In this document: one piece after another, positions 1-8,329 of the stretch
How positions within the stretch are numbered: position 1 is the stretch's first letter
Layout: each line of letters opens with the position of its first letter
Assembly (NCBI GenBank): GCA_964471405.1
Contig: CAYYGH010000025.1
Span: 1-34,385 of the forward strand
Reading direction: 5' to 3'
Origin: J084 sp964471405
GTDB lineage: Bacteria > Pseudomonadota > Alphaproteobacteria > Sphingomonadales > Rhodothalassiaceae
DNA: 34,385 nt
The notes under the pieces: generated by a model
What the model saw: the letters and a program-made list of their open reading frames with translations, nothing else
Told to the model about the DNA's origin: nothing
The model's database searches: none
Translations under genes and position numbers: made by a program

Positions 1-15
1 GAAGGACCCCGTCTC

Positions 16-369
16 ATGCCAGTCGATCCCGCGCGTGCCGCCCTTGTCAAGGAGCCCTATTCCCGCAAGACATGGACATCCGCCTCGCCGGTCGGTGACG
101 AGGAAACGATCGTGACCGCGCTGGCCGATGAAGCCGGGGCCGATGCCTGGCTTGCGCGTCTTGCTCCCCTCATCACCGACGGGCTGGCCGAGATCACTAT
201 CACCCTGCGCGGTCTTACCCCGCCCATACCCTTCGCCCCCGGAGACGTGCTGCATCTGGGCAGCGAGGCGCCCGGTTCACTGGCCGGTCGCGACGTGCTG
301 GTAACGGCGGTCAACCTCGATCTTGCCTCCGATTCGGTCCGCCTCGTCACCCGTGGACCGCTTGCCTGA
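16..369 (+). CDS. Phage-tail-like hypothetical protein (possibly the 3' part of a longer gene)
   Basis: A 117-residue frame that stays open back to the window edge, so the ATG at 16 may be internal. A GAAGGA at bases 1-6 could be its ribosome site, nine bases upstream. The product has no membrane segment or signal peptide. Its second half is beta-rich (EITITLRGL, then a PGDVL turn and a repeated valine/leucine pattern), which resembles the end of a phage tail or tip protein. It lies 30 bases before another phage-like gene in the same direction. I do not recognise a named family; the phage assignment rests on general look and on the neighbour, and is an inference. Confidence 0.5.
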   Translation: MPVDPARAALVKEPYSRKTWTSASPVGDEETIVTALADEAGADAWLARLAPLITDGLAEITITLRGLTPPIPFAPGDVLHLGSEAPGSLAGRDVLVTAVNLDLASDSVRLVTRGPLA

Positions 370-399
370 AGCAGTTGAAAGCCGAAAGGAAGAAGGAGC

Positions 400-1149
400 A
401 TGGCCCGTCCCCTCATCCTGCGCCCGCACCCCGTCGCCTCCGTGACCGCCGCCCCGGCATCGGATGCCGGTGCACCCATCACCAATGTCCTCACCACCCA
501 GCCGCGGGAAACCGCTCTGTGGTCGGCCGGGGGCAGCATCACCGTCACCCTTGATCTCGGTGCCGCTGTCACGGGCGATGCGCTTGCCCTTGTCAACAGC
601 GACGCCCAGGACTGGTCGCTCAAGGCCGCAGCAAGCGAAACGGCGCTTGCCACCGCACCCGTGATCGCCAGCGGGTCCATTGCGGCCGCAAGCGAACGGG
701 TGGCGGCGATCTGGTGGAATCCCCTTGCCGCCACCACCGCCCGCTGGTGGCAGGTCAGCCTGACCCTGCCCGCGGGGGGGCGCCTGGGCCGGCTGGTGCT
801 GGCCCAGGCGTTTGCGCCCCTGTGGCCCTACCAGTGGGGCATGACCCGCTCCCTGACCAGTGCCCAGATCCAGGCCACCCCCAGCGGGTCGCTGTTCACG
901 GCTCCTCACCGCCCCCGCTGGCGCTGGCAGGTGACCTTCGGAGACGTCACGGATGCGGAATGGCTGACCCAGTGGAAGGCGCTTGCCCCCTACATGGCCG
1001 GTGGCGCACCGGTCGTCTTCTGCGCCGACTATGATGCCGCCGATCCGGCCGAGGAGAGCATCTATGCCCTTGGCGTGCTCGGCCAGGGCCTTGCCCGGCA
1101 GCGCCCCAATCGCTGGCGCACGGCGGTGGTGTTCGAGGAGCTGCTGTAG
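400..1149 (+). CDS. Phage-tail-like hypothetical protein with a beta-sandwich look
   Basis: A 249-residue protein with a clear ribosome site (AGGAAGAAGGAG ending just before the ATG). Residues about 25-130 alternate polar and hydrophobic residues in a way that suggests a jelly-roll or galactose-binding-like sandwich (SITVTLDLG, DALALVN, WWQVSLTL). Residues about 165-249 contain RWRWQVTFGDVTDAEW and end in RTAVVFEELL, a style seen in structural tail proteins. No signal peptide or transmembrane helix is visible. It follows the 16-369 gene by 30 bases and is probably in the same transcript; both could be the tail end of a prophage or gene-transfer-agent-like cluster lying left of the window. The specific role is unknown. 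It converges on comEC with only 17 bases between the two stop codons. Confidence 0.6.
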   Translation: MARPLILRPHPVASVTAAPASDAGAPITNVLTTQPRETALWSAGGSITVTLDLGAAVTGDALALVNSDAQDWSLKAAASETALATAPVIASGSIAAASERVAAIWWNPLAATTARWWQVSLTLPAGGRLGRLVLAQAFAPLWPYQWGMTRSLTSAQIQATPSGSLFTAPHRPRWRWQVTFGDVTDAEWLTQWKALAPYMAGGAPVVFCADYDAADPAEESIYALGVLGQGLARQRPNRWRTAVVFEELL

Positions 1150-1166
1150 GCCCTGCCACGTTCCCT

Positions 1167-3398
1167 TCATCGGCTCCAGGGACGCAGGCCGCGCGCCATT
1201 CGGGCCGTGCGCAACCGGATGGTGCCCTGCGCCCGGTCCACGAAAAAGGCGTGCACGCCCTCGCGTCGCAGCTCTTCCGGCAGGATCAGCCTGTCCATGG
1301 GGCGACACGCGCCTTCCGGCAGACGTGCGCGCGGCGCGAGAATGAGCACGTCAAGCCGCCGGCATGGCAGGAAAGTGGAACTGCCGGGCTCCCCGCCCGC
1401 CCAGAGGGCAATGTGCCGCTCTCCTGCCGCAGTGGGCACGGACGCCACGCACAGCCCCTCCTTCGTGCAGGACAGAGGCGCCATGCCCGAGATGCCGTTC
1501 CTTGCCGGACGGTCGAAGCGGAACGAGGTCGCCATCCCCAGCGCACGCTCCCAGGCCAGGCGGCTGCCCCGTTCGGCCCGGCGACTGTTCACCCACAGAA
1601 GCGAACCATCCCGCATGGCCATGAGCTTGCCGGCCTCGCCCACCAGAACATCGGGCCATGGGGTGCGCGCAATCACCACCAGCGCGGCCGCCAGGGGCAG
1701 CAAGGCCGTGCTCTTGAGCACAGGTGCGCGCCAGACCAGAGCGGCCGATCCGGCAAGAACCAGAAGAAGGAGCGCTGCTGCCGGAAAGCCTGGCAGATGC
1801 CAGACGGCGCCCGGCAGACCGGCCACGGCATGGGCTGTTGCCAGCACCAGCCGCGTGCCCTCCCCCATCAGCCACAAGGCTGGCCGTTCCCACCCTAAGG
1901 GCATGAGCAGAAGCGCCGCCAGCCCCGCCGGCATGACGAGGAAGGCCGTCACGGGGACGGCAATGAGATTGGCGAGCAGTCCGTAGCGGGCAATCGTGCC
2001 AAAGTGATGGACTGCAAATGGTGCAATGGCGAGCTCGGCAATGATCGTCGTCACCATGACGGCGGCCAGATAGCGAAAGACCCGCCGGCCGGGCGCGGTG
2101 GCAAGGGTAGCGGGCAGCAGGCTGCGCCGGCGGGCGAGCATCTCATACACGCCGATCAATGCCGCGACCGCTGCAAATGACATCTGGAATCCGGGCTCCA
2201 GAAGATCGGAGGGTCGGATGATGAGAAGCACAGTCGCAGCAAAGGCAAGCAGCCGCAAGGAGAACGGATCGCGTCGCAGCATCACGGCAAGCAGCCCCAG
2301 CCCCGTCATCACAAAGGCCCGTGTGGTGGCGATCGATGCTCCCGAGATCAGAAGATAGACGGTAATCGCCGCAAGTGCCGCAAGGGCGGCCGGTCTCTTG
2401 CCATCATGCGCATCCGCATACCGCGGCAGCAGCGCCAGCAGCAGCCGCACGAGCCAGAAGACGGTTACCGCCACAAGCCCGAGATGCAGCCCCGAAATCG
2501 CAAGCAGATGTGCAAGGCCGGCATCGCGCATGGCCGAGACGTCTTCGCGCGCCAGCCAGCCGCGCTGACCCGTCAGCAGGGCGACGGCCAAGCCCGCTTC
2601 CCGCACCGGCAGAACCGCCCGAACCCGGGTCGCGATCGCGATCCGCAAGCGGCTGATCCTGCGCCTGAGATCACGGACCACCCGGACCGCCCACCCGCCA
2701 TCGGGCCCGCAGCCGCCTGCCTCCGGAGCCAGGCGATGCACCGGACCCAGGGCATGTCCCGTGGCACCGATGCCCCGCAGCCAGTAACGGCGCCCCGGAT
2801 CATAACCGCCCGGATAGCGGGGACGCGCAAGCGGAGTGATATGGGCGAAGACCCGGACCGCATCTCCCAGTGCAAGATCCGCCGGCGCCGGTGTCCGCAC
2901 GGCAAGCTCCACGCGCTGGACGAAGCTGCCACGCAGCAGCGGGTGTCCCGGGCAGGAAGCGAGCGTGATGCGCCAGCCCCGCCCCGCCGGAGCGAGCGCG
3001 TCAATCCGTCCCCATGCCGTTGTCGTCAAGGGCGCGCGCAGCACGGGAGTGTCCAACCGGACGACCTGCCATTTTGCGAGAGCAAAACCGGCGAACACGA
3101 TCACTGCGGCCAGACGCGGCACGGGCCAGACGGTCGGCCAGCCACCCCACCACACGAGCAGAATGAGGGCAGGAGCGAGCAGCAGCACCCCTGGCGGCTC
3201 GATCGGCATCGCGAAATAGCCGGCGATTCCGAGGGCAAGCAGGATCGGAATCCACAGCGGCAGGCGATCGCGATCAGCCGCCAGACTGTCCGCCCAGGCC
3301 CGCAGGCGCATAATCGCGAGCAGCCGGCTGCCCGACCACGATGCTTCCCGAGCAATCGTATCGATTGCGAAACGAAACTGGCGCCCCCGCCACGGCAT
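1167..3398 (-). CDS. comEC: ComEC/Rec2-type DNA-uptake channel protein without a metal-binding beta-lactamase domain
   Basis: A 743-residue polytopic inner-membrane protein, the presumed channel that carries single-stranded DNA across the inner membrane in natural transformation. I chose the ATG at 3398 because AGAGGGGG lies just upstream; the frame opens farther (to 3563) but that part looks non-coding. Two or three helices lie at about 50-110, a soluble DUF4131-like region at about 110-230, and the competence domain at about 270-560. That domain contains the family signature LAHLLAISGLHLG (295-307) and ISGASIATTRAF (351-362). The final 180 residues occupy the place of the beta-lactamase-like domain but show no HxHxDH metal motif, as is common in this class. 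No other competence gene is in the window, so transformability is not shown. Confidence 0.93.
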   Translation of the reverse strand: MPWRGRQFRFAIDTIAREASWSGSRLLAIMRLRAWADSLAADRDRLPLWIPILLALGIAGYFAMPIEPPGVLLLAPALILLVWWGGWPTVWPVPRLAAVIVFAGFALAKWQVVRLDTPVLRAPLTTTAWGRIDALAPAGRGWRITLASCPGHPLLRGSFVQRVELAVRTPAPADLALGDAVRVFAHITPLARPRYPGGYDPGRRYWLRGIGATGHALGPVHRLAPEAGGCGPDGGWAVRVVRDLRRRISRLRIAIATRVRAVLPVREAGLAVALLTGQRGWLAREDVSAMRDAGLAHLLAISGLHLGLVAVTVFWLVRLLLALLPRYADAHDGKRPAALAALAAITVYLLISGASIATTRAFVMTGLGLLAVMLRRDPFSLRLLAFAATVLLIIRPSDLLEPGFQMSFAAVAALIGVYEMLARRRSLLPATLATAPGRRVFRYLAAVMVTTIIAELAIAPFAVHHFGTIARYGLLANLIAVPVTAFLVMPAGLAALLLMPLGWERPALWLMGEGTRLVLATAHAVAGLPGAVWHLPGFPAAALLLLVLAGSAALVWRAPVLKSTALLPLAAALVVIARTPWPDVLVGEAGKLMAMRDGSLLWVNSRRAERGSRLAWERALGMATSFRFDRPARNGISGMAPLSCTKEGLCVASVPTAAGERHIALWAGGEPGSSTFLPCRRLDVLILAPRARLPEGACRPMDRLILPEELRREGVHAFFVDRAQGTIRLRTARMARGLRPWSR

Positions 3399-3750
3399 GC
3401 GGTGCCACCCCCTCTTGATCTCCCTTGCCGGCCGATTTTCCCCGCTCCTCGTTTCACATGCAAGTCCGCAGGCGGGGTTGAGGGCGGCGGTCCGCGTATT
3501 TTTCGACCATGCTCTTCCCCTGCCCGGCAGGCAACGGAAGGGGAAGGCTCTCCCGACCAACATGGCCGGTGTTGTTCCGCAAGGGCGCTTCCTGCTAGTC
3601 TGGCGTTCGGCAGGAGGCCGACAAGACGGATGCGGATGTGCCCGTTTCTGGATTGTGGCTCATGTGTCGCAGCAGGAACGATGGGGTGGATCCTCGGGTC
3701 CGTCGCAAAAGAAGTTGAGATGAGGCGTGCGAAAAGCGGATGGGACGGGG
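3399..3750. other. Divergent spacer between comEC and fur
   Basis: 352 bases with no convincing gene. It must hold the promoters of both flanking genes. The clearest structure is a hairpin with CTTCCCCT (3514-3521) and AGGGGAAG (3539-3546) around a 17-base loop. I found no Fur-box-like palindrome and no tRNA. A short CTAGTCT at 3594-3600 could be a -10 element but has no matching -35. Confidence 0.6.
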
Positions 3751-4218
3751 ATGAGCGAGCGGCAGGACATCGAAGCCAAATGCATCGCGGCCGGCATGCG
3801 CATGACCGATCAGCGGCGGGTGATCGCCCGGGTCTTAAGCGAGGCAACCGATCATCCGGATGTCGAAGAGGTCTACCGGCGCGCAATCGCCATCGACCCG
3901 CGGATCTCGATCGCGACGGTCTATCGCACCGTGCGGCTGTTCGAAGAGGCGGGGATCCTGGAGCGCCATGACTTTCGGGATGGTCGGGCCCGCTATGAAC
4001 CGGCAAGCGAAGAGCATCACGACCATCTGATCGATATCGAGACCGGGGAGGTGCTCGAATTCCGCAATGAGGAAATCGAACGGCTGCAGGTCGAAGTGGC
4101 GCGCCAGATGGGTTATGAGCTTGTCGATCACCGCATGGAACTCTACGGCCGGCGGCTGCGCAGCGGCAGTGAGCAGTCAGACGGGCAATCCCGTGCCTCC
4201 GAAGGATCCGGCGATTGA
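3751..4218 (+). CDS. fur: Fur-family metal-responsive repressor (Fur/Mur type)
   Basis: A 155-residue ferric-uptake-regulator homologue. The winged helix covers about residues 15-75 (MRMTDQRRVIARVL, then ATVYRTVRLFEEAGIL). The dimer and metal domain follows with HHDHLIDIETGEVLEF at 89-104, EEIERLQ at about 108-114 and H127. The only cysteine is at residue 11, so the CxxC structural zinc site of enterobacterial Fur is missing; in alphaproteobacteria such proteins may sense manganese (Mur) or take a wider iron role, and sequence alone does not decide. I start at ATG 3751 because homologues begin close to this point; GTG 3727 is possible and adds eight residues. It heads the 3751-10931 operon, and its stop overlaps the earliest possible start of the next gene. 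Confidence 0.93.
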   Translation: MSERQDIEAKCIAAGMRMTDQRRVIARVLSEATDHPDVEEVYRRAIAIDPRISIATVYRTVRLFEEAGILERHDFRDGRARYEPASEEHHDHLIDIETGEVLEFRNEEIERLQVEVARQMGYELVDHRMELYGRRLRSGSEQSDGQSRASEGSGD

Positions 4219-4259
4219 GATCGGTGAAATCCGATAGGGCGGATCTTCCGGGGGCGGCG

Positions 4260-5297
4260 ATGGCCGAGGATGCGGTCATGCCTGCCCGGCAGCGGGCGGA
4301 AGGACTGCGCGCTTCCCGCCGGCGGTTGGCCTCCGTGCGCAGCCTTCCCGGCTTCGTACGCCGTCGCTGGCAGCGCCATGCGCCCCTGGGCCCGGATGGT
4401 GCCGGCATCATCGACGGGGACAGGCAGCCCGGCCGGCAGGAGCAGGCCTCTTCCCCCTCGGGTGGCGATTTCGCGGGACTTGAGGGGCTGGCCCGGCATC
4501 GCCGCCGGATCGGAGCGGTGATGACGCTGGGGCTGGCCGTGGCCATGATGGCCGTGTTCGTTACCGTTCAGCCGCTGGTGCTGCGCCTTTTCCCGCGGGC
4601 CCGCTGGTGGCTGCCGCCCTTCTGGTATCGCAGCATCTGCTGGCTGACGGGCACCCGCCTTGCATTCGTCGGCACGCCGGTAAGCGGACCGGCCCTCTTC
4701 GTGGCCAATCACGTCTCCTGGCTTGACATCCTGGTGCTGGGTTCGGCCCTGCCCAGGGCGGCCTTCATCTCCAAACGCGAAGTGCGTGAGTGGGGAATCT
4801 TCGGCCGCTGCGCCGAACTGGCACACAGCGTCTTCATCGACCGCACGCGTCGTGGAGAAAGTGCTCGCCAGCGTGACATGCTGCTGGCTCGGCTGGCGCA
4901 GGGAGACCGGCTGATCCTGTTTCCCGAAGGCACATCAACCGATGGCACCGGCATTCTGCCCTTCAAGAGTGCCCTGTTTGCCGTGGCGGAGATCAAGGAC
5001 GACCTGCCCGTCCAGCCGGTCAGCCTGTGCTATACCCATGTCAACGGCGTGCCCGTTGCCCGTGCGGACCGTCCCAAGATCGGCTGGTTCGGCGACATGG
5101 AGTTGATTGACCATGTCATCTCCCTTATGGGCTTGGGGCGAATCCGGGCTGAGGTCCGGTTCCATCCGCCGATCACGCTGCGCGAGGCTGGAAGTCGCAA
5201 GGCTCTCGCCCAATATTGCGAGCGGATGGTCCGGGCCGGGCTGGATGATTCCCGAAAGGCACGGCCTGGCCGGCAGATGGAACGGCACCGAGCATGA
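4260..5297 (+). CDS. 1-acyl-sn-glycerol-3-phosphate acyltransferase (PlsC family)
   Basis: Likely transfers a fatty acyl chain to lysophosphatidic acid or a related lysophospholipid at the inner membrane. The PlsC signature is complete: NHVSWLD (150-156, with the catalytic His and Asp), a substrate-binding stretch around FIDRTRRG, and FPEGTSTDG (about 221-229). One membrane helix lies at about 87-107, preceded by RHRRR. The start is uncertain. ATG 4260 follows GGGGGCGG and gives 345 residues, with an unusual Arg- and Pro-rich 85-residue head. ATG 4521 follows GGAGCGGTG and gives 258 residues, nearer the usual family length. TTG 4215 would overlap the fur stop. The gene ends in an ATGA overlap with miaB. 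Whether it is the cell's main PlsC or an ornithine-lipid-type acyltransferase cannot be told here. Confidence 0.88.
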   Translation: MAEDAVMPARQRAEGLRASRRRLASVRSLPGFVRRRWQRHAPLGPDGAGIIDGDRQPGRQEQASSPSGGDFAGLEGLARHRRRIGAVMTLGLAVAMMAVFVTVQPLVLRLFPRARWWLPPFWYRSICWLTGTRLAFVGTPVSGPALFVANHVSWLDILVLGSALPRAAFISKREVREWGIFGRCAELAHSVFIDRTRRGESARQRDMLLARLAQGDRLILFPEGTSTDGTGILPFKSALFAVAEIKDDLPVQPVSLCYTHVNGVPVARADRPKIGWFGDMELIDHVISLMGLGRIRAEVRFHPPITLREAGSRKALAQYCERMVRAGLDDSRKARPGRQMERHRA

Positions 5298-6712
5298 CCG
5301 AATCCGCAAGGCGGCAGAATCATAAAGGTCTGCGCTATCATGTGCGCAGCTTCGGCTGTCAGATGAACGTCTATGACAGCGAGCGCATGAGCGAGCTGCT
5401 TGCCGCTGCCGGCCATCGGCCGGCCGGAAGCGATGATGAGGCCGATCTTATCGTGCTGAATACCTGCCACATTCGCGAGAAGGCGGCTGAGAAGGTCTAT
5501 TCCGAGGTCGGCCGCATTGCCGCTGCGGCTCGCGCGCGGTCGGAGGAGGCGCATCGGCCTCTGATCGCCGTGGCGGGCTGCGTGGCGCAGGCGGAAGGGG
5601 AGGAAATTCTGCGGCGGGCACCGGCAGTCGATCTCGTGATCGGACCGCAGACCTACCACCGTCTGGCCGCTCATGTCGATCGGCTCATCAGCGCCCGGGG
5701 GCAGGGAGAGCGGCTGCGTCTTGTGGACACGGAATTCCCGCCCGAGGACAAATTCACCCATCTGCCTTCACGCCCGGCACGCGGCCCGTTGTCGGCCTTT
5801 CTGACCGTCCAGGAGGGCTGCGACAAGTTCTGCAGCTTCTGTGTCGTGCCCTATACGCGCGGGGCGGAAGTCTCGCGGCCGGTCTCGGCCGTGCTGGAGG
5901 AAGCGCACCGGCTGGTCGAAGCGGGTGCCGTGGAAATCACCCTCATCGGCCAGAACGTCAACGCCTACCACGGTCGGGCCGCCGATGGCCGCCAGGTGAC
6001 GCTTGCCGAGCTCATCCAGCTGCTCGCCGAGATTCCGGCGCTGCGCCGGATCCGCTATACCACAAGCCATCCCCGCGACATGACTCCTGAGCTGATCGCC
6101 GCTCATGGTGCGATTCCCAAGCTCATGCCCTATCTGCATCTTCCGATCCAGTCGGGTTCCGACCGGATCCTGAAGGCGATGAACCGTCGTCATCGGGCCC
6201 GGGAGTATCTGGCGATCATTGAGCAGCTGCGGCGTGCCCGTCCCGACATCGCGATTTCCGGGGATTTCATCGTCGGCTTTCCGGGAGAGACGGAAGAGGA
6301 TTTCACCGCCACCCTGGCGCTGGTGCGCGCCGTGGGGTACGCACAAGCCTATTCCTTCAAATATTCGCCGCGCCCTGGCACACCGGCGGCCGAGGCGGAA
6401 GATCAGGTGCCCGAGCCGGTCAAGGCCGAGCGCCTTGCCCGCCTCCAGGCCCTGCTCGCGGAATCCCAGGCAGCCTTCAACCAGGCGAGTGTGGGGCGCA
6501 AGGTGGAGGTTCTGCTGGATCGGAAGGGACGCCATCCGGGCCAGTGGCTGGGACGGACACCCCACAACCAGGCCATCCATGTGGCACTGGGAAGAGAGAA
6601 CGCCTTTACCGATGCGCGGGGCGGGCTGATGGAGGTCGAGATCGTGGAGGCCGGACCGCACAGCGTCGCGGGACGCCCCCTGACGCCGGTGAGCGATTCC
6701 CGGGCGGCATGA
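5294..6712 (+). CDS. miaB: tRNA-2-methylthio-N6-isopentenyladenosine-37 synthase MiaB
   Basis: A 472-residue radical-SAM methylthiotransferase that adds the 2-methylthio group to i6A37 in tRNAs reading codons that begin with U. The N-terminal UPF0004 domain carries three cluster cysteines: C22 (SFGCQMN), C58 (NTCHIREKA) and C96 (AGCVAQAEG). The radical-SAM triad CDKFCSFC is C176, C180 and C183. A GQNVNAYHG motif follows, and a C-terminal TRAM-like RNA-binding segment lies at about 390-455. The length and all six cysteines are normal. The ATG overlaps the plsC-like stop by four bases (ATGA), so translation is probably coupled. The partner MiaA is not in the window. Confidence 0.98.
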   Translation: MTESARRQNHKGLRYHVRSFGCQMNVYDSERMSELLAAAGHRPAGSDDEADLIVLNTCHIREKAAEKVYSEVGRIAAAARARSEEAHRPLIAVAGCVAQAEGEEILRRAPAVDLVIGPQTYHRLAAHVDRLISARGQGERLRLVDTEFPPEDKFTHLPSRPARGPLSAFLTVQEGCDKFCSFCVVPYTRGAEVSRPVSAVLEEAHRLVEAGAVEITLIGQNVNAYHGRAADGRQVTLAELIQLLAEIPALRRIRYTTSHPRDMTPELIAAHGAIPKLMPYLHLPIQSGSDRILKAMNRRHRAREYLAIIEQLRRARPDIAISGDFIVGFPGETEEDFTATLALVRAVGYAQAYSFKYSPRPGTPAAEAEDQVPEPVKAERLARLQALLAESQAAFNQASVGRKVEVLLDRKGRHPGQWLGRTPHNQAIHVALGRENAFTDARGGLMEVEIVEAGPHSVAGRPLTPVSDSRAA

Positions 6713-6717
6713 AGGAC

Positions 6718-6734
6718 GGGAGGTGACGGGCTTG
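6718..6734 (+). promoter_or_regulatory. Strong ribosome site that favours a TTG start for phoH
   Basis: GGGAGGTGA at 6718-6726 is close to a full anti-Shine-Dalgarno match and sits five bases before TTG 6732. The alternative GTG at 6723 lies inside this very motif. The sequence therefore argues for initiation at the TTG, although TTG starts are rare. Confidence 0.4.
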
Positions 6735-7751
6735 GTCACCAGCGATTCGATCGAGGTCCATGAATCGGCTGACGGGCGCGTGCTCGTCTTTCCCGACAAC
6801 CGGCTGGCCAGCCTGCTTTTCGGTCCGCATGACGCCCATCTGGCCGAACTCGAACGCTGGATCGCCGTGCGCATCGTCAATCGCGGAAACCGCCTGCTCC
6901 TCCAGGGATCTCCGGAAGCCATGGCGGCTGCCGAGCGGGCGCTTGCCGTGCTGTATGGGCGTCTGGAGCGCGGCGAAGGGCTGGAGTTTGGAGACATCGC
7001 CGGCGCCGCCCGCCTGGCGCTGGCCGCAGGTGGCGAATCTCCTCAGGACAACGAGCCCGCGGGGAAAAGCGATCTCAAGATCGTCACGCGCAAGCGCGTG
7101 GTCAAACCACGCTCTCCCAATCAGGCCCGCTACATTGCCGCCATGCGTGCGCATGATCTGACATTCGGCGTCGGACCGGCAGGCACGGGCAAGACATATC
7201 TTGCGGTGATGGCCGCGGTGGAGGCCTGGCTGCATGGCGAGGTCAGCCGCATCATCCTCTCGCGCCCGGCCGTGGAAGCCGGCGAGCGCCTCGGCTTCCT
7301 GCCGGGCGATCTGCGCGAGAAGGTGGATCCCTATCTGCGTCCTCTTTATGACGCTCTCTATGATGCTCTCCCGGCCGAGCAGGTGGAAAAGCGTCTGGGC
7401 TCCGGCGAGATCGAGATCGCCCCGCTGGCCTACATGCGCGGCCGCACGCTTTCTGACGCCTGGGTGATTCTGGATGAGGCGCAAAACACCACGCCCGCCC
7501 AGATGAAGATGTTCCTGACCCGCTTTGGCGAAGGAGCCAAGGTCGTGGTCTGCGGCGATCCCACCCAGATCGATCTGCCGGATCCCGGCGAGTCGGGTCT
7601 CATCGAGGCGCTGGCGCTGTTGGAAAGCATCCCCGAGATTGCGACCGTGCGGTTTGAGGAAAGCGATGTCGTCCGCCACCCTCTCGTCCAGCGCATCCTC
7701 ACCGCCTATCGCAATCGGGAGACCGGCAAGTTGCGGGAAGACCGCCCATGA
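6723..7751 (+). CDS. phoH: PhoH-like ATPase
   Basis: A 342-residue cytosolic PhoH/YbeZ-type ATPase, usually encoded beside YbeY and tied to RNA metabolism and ribosome maturation. Walker A is GPAGTGKT (151-158), Walker B is VILDEAQNTT (248-257), and CGDPTQIDLP follows as the sensor motif. A KH-like N-terminal part covers about 15-80. The start is open: GTG 6723 has AAGGA six bases upstream, whereas TTG 6732 has the much stronger GGGAGGTGA (6718-6726) five bases upstream and would give 339 residues. The gene begins 10 bases after miaB and overlaps ybeY by ATGA. Confidence 0.96.
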   Translation: MTGLVTSDSIEVHESADGRVLVFPDNRLASLLFGPHDAHLAELERWIAVRIVNRGNRLLLQGSPEAMAAAERALAVLYGRLERGEGLEFGDIAGAARLALAAGGESPQDNEPAGKSDLKIVTRKRVVKPRSPNQARYIAAMRAHDLTFGVGPAGTGKTYLAVMAAVEAWLHGEVSRIILSRPAVEAGERLGFLPGDLREKVDPYLRPLYDALYDALPAEQVEKRLGSGEIEIAPLAYMRGRTLSDAWVILDEAQNTTPAQMKMFLTRFGEGAKVVVCGDPTQIDLPDPGESGLIEALALLESIPEIATVRFEESDVVRHPLVQRILTAYRNRETGKLREDRP

Positions 7752-8329
7752 CGGCATCCGCTCGCCCGCCATCGGCCGCCAGGACGGTATGCCGGCCTGC
7801 CCCGCTCCCTCCTTCCGGCAAGCCGGCATCGGATGTGGCGGTGCATGTTCTCCTGGAAAGCGACCGCTGGCCGGCGGAGGCCGAGCAGATCGTCATTCGG
7901 GCCGTCAAGGCGGCGCTCTCAGTCCAGCAGGATGCCCCCCGGCAGGGGGAGATCGCCGTCCTGCTGGCCGATGATGCGCATCTGGCCGAACTCAATCAGC
8001 GCTTTCGCAATCGTAGAGGAGCCACGGACGTGCTGTCCTTTCCCGGCGAGACCGGTTCACACCATTTCCTCCCGCATATCGGCGACATCGCCATCGCCTA
8101 TGAGCGCTGCGCCCGGGATGCCGCCCATCTCGGGCGACCGCTCGCCTTCCATCTCTCCCATCTGGTGATCCATGGCGTGCTCCACTGCCTGGGCCATGAC
8201 CATGAAAGGGAGGAGGAGGCACGAGTGATGGAGGCCTGCGAGCGTGAGGCCCTGGCCATGCTTGGCTGGGGCGAACCCTATCCGGAGCTCCCGGAGGATG
8301 GCGCAGAGGCCCAAGGAGACGAGCGGTGA
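7748..8329 (+). CDS. ybeY: Endoribonuclease YbeY (rRNA maturation factor)
   Basis: A 193-residue single-domain metal-dependent RNase that acts in 16S rRNA 3' end processing and ribosome quality control. The zinc motif HGVLHCLGHDH occupies 142-152, with ligands H142, H146 and H152. Upstream is the conserved block FRNRRGATDVLSFP (86-99). The first 28 residues are a Pro/Ala-rich extension lacking family features. It overlaps phoH by ATGA and the next gene by GTGA, so the three are probably translated together, which fits a PhoH/YbeY partnership. Confidence 0.97.
   Translation: MTASARPPSAARTVCRPAPLPPSGKPASDVAVHVLLESDRWPAEAEQIVIRAVKAALSVQQDAPRQGEIAVLLADDAHLAELNQRFRNRRGATDVLSFPGETGSHHFLPHIGDIAIAYERCARDAAHLGRPLAFHLSHLVIHGVLHCLGHDHEREEEARVMEACEREALAMLGWGEPYPELPEDGAEAQGDER

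Noticed and set aside
2406..3971. Long open frame (521 codons) on the plus strand
   Set aside because: It is antisense to comEC and runs into fur; the translation is rich in Arg, Pro and His with no domain, which is normal for the shadow frame of a high-GC gene.
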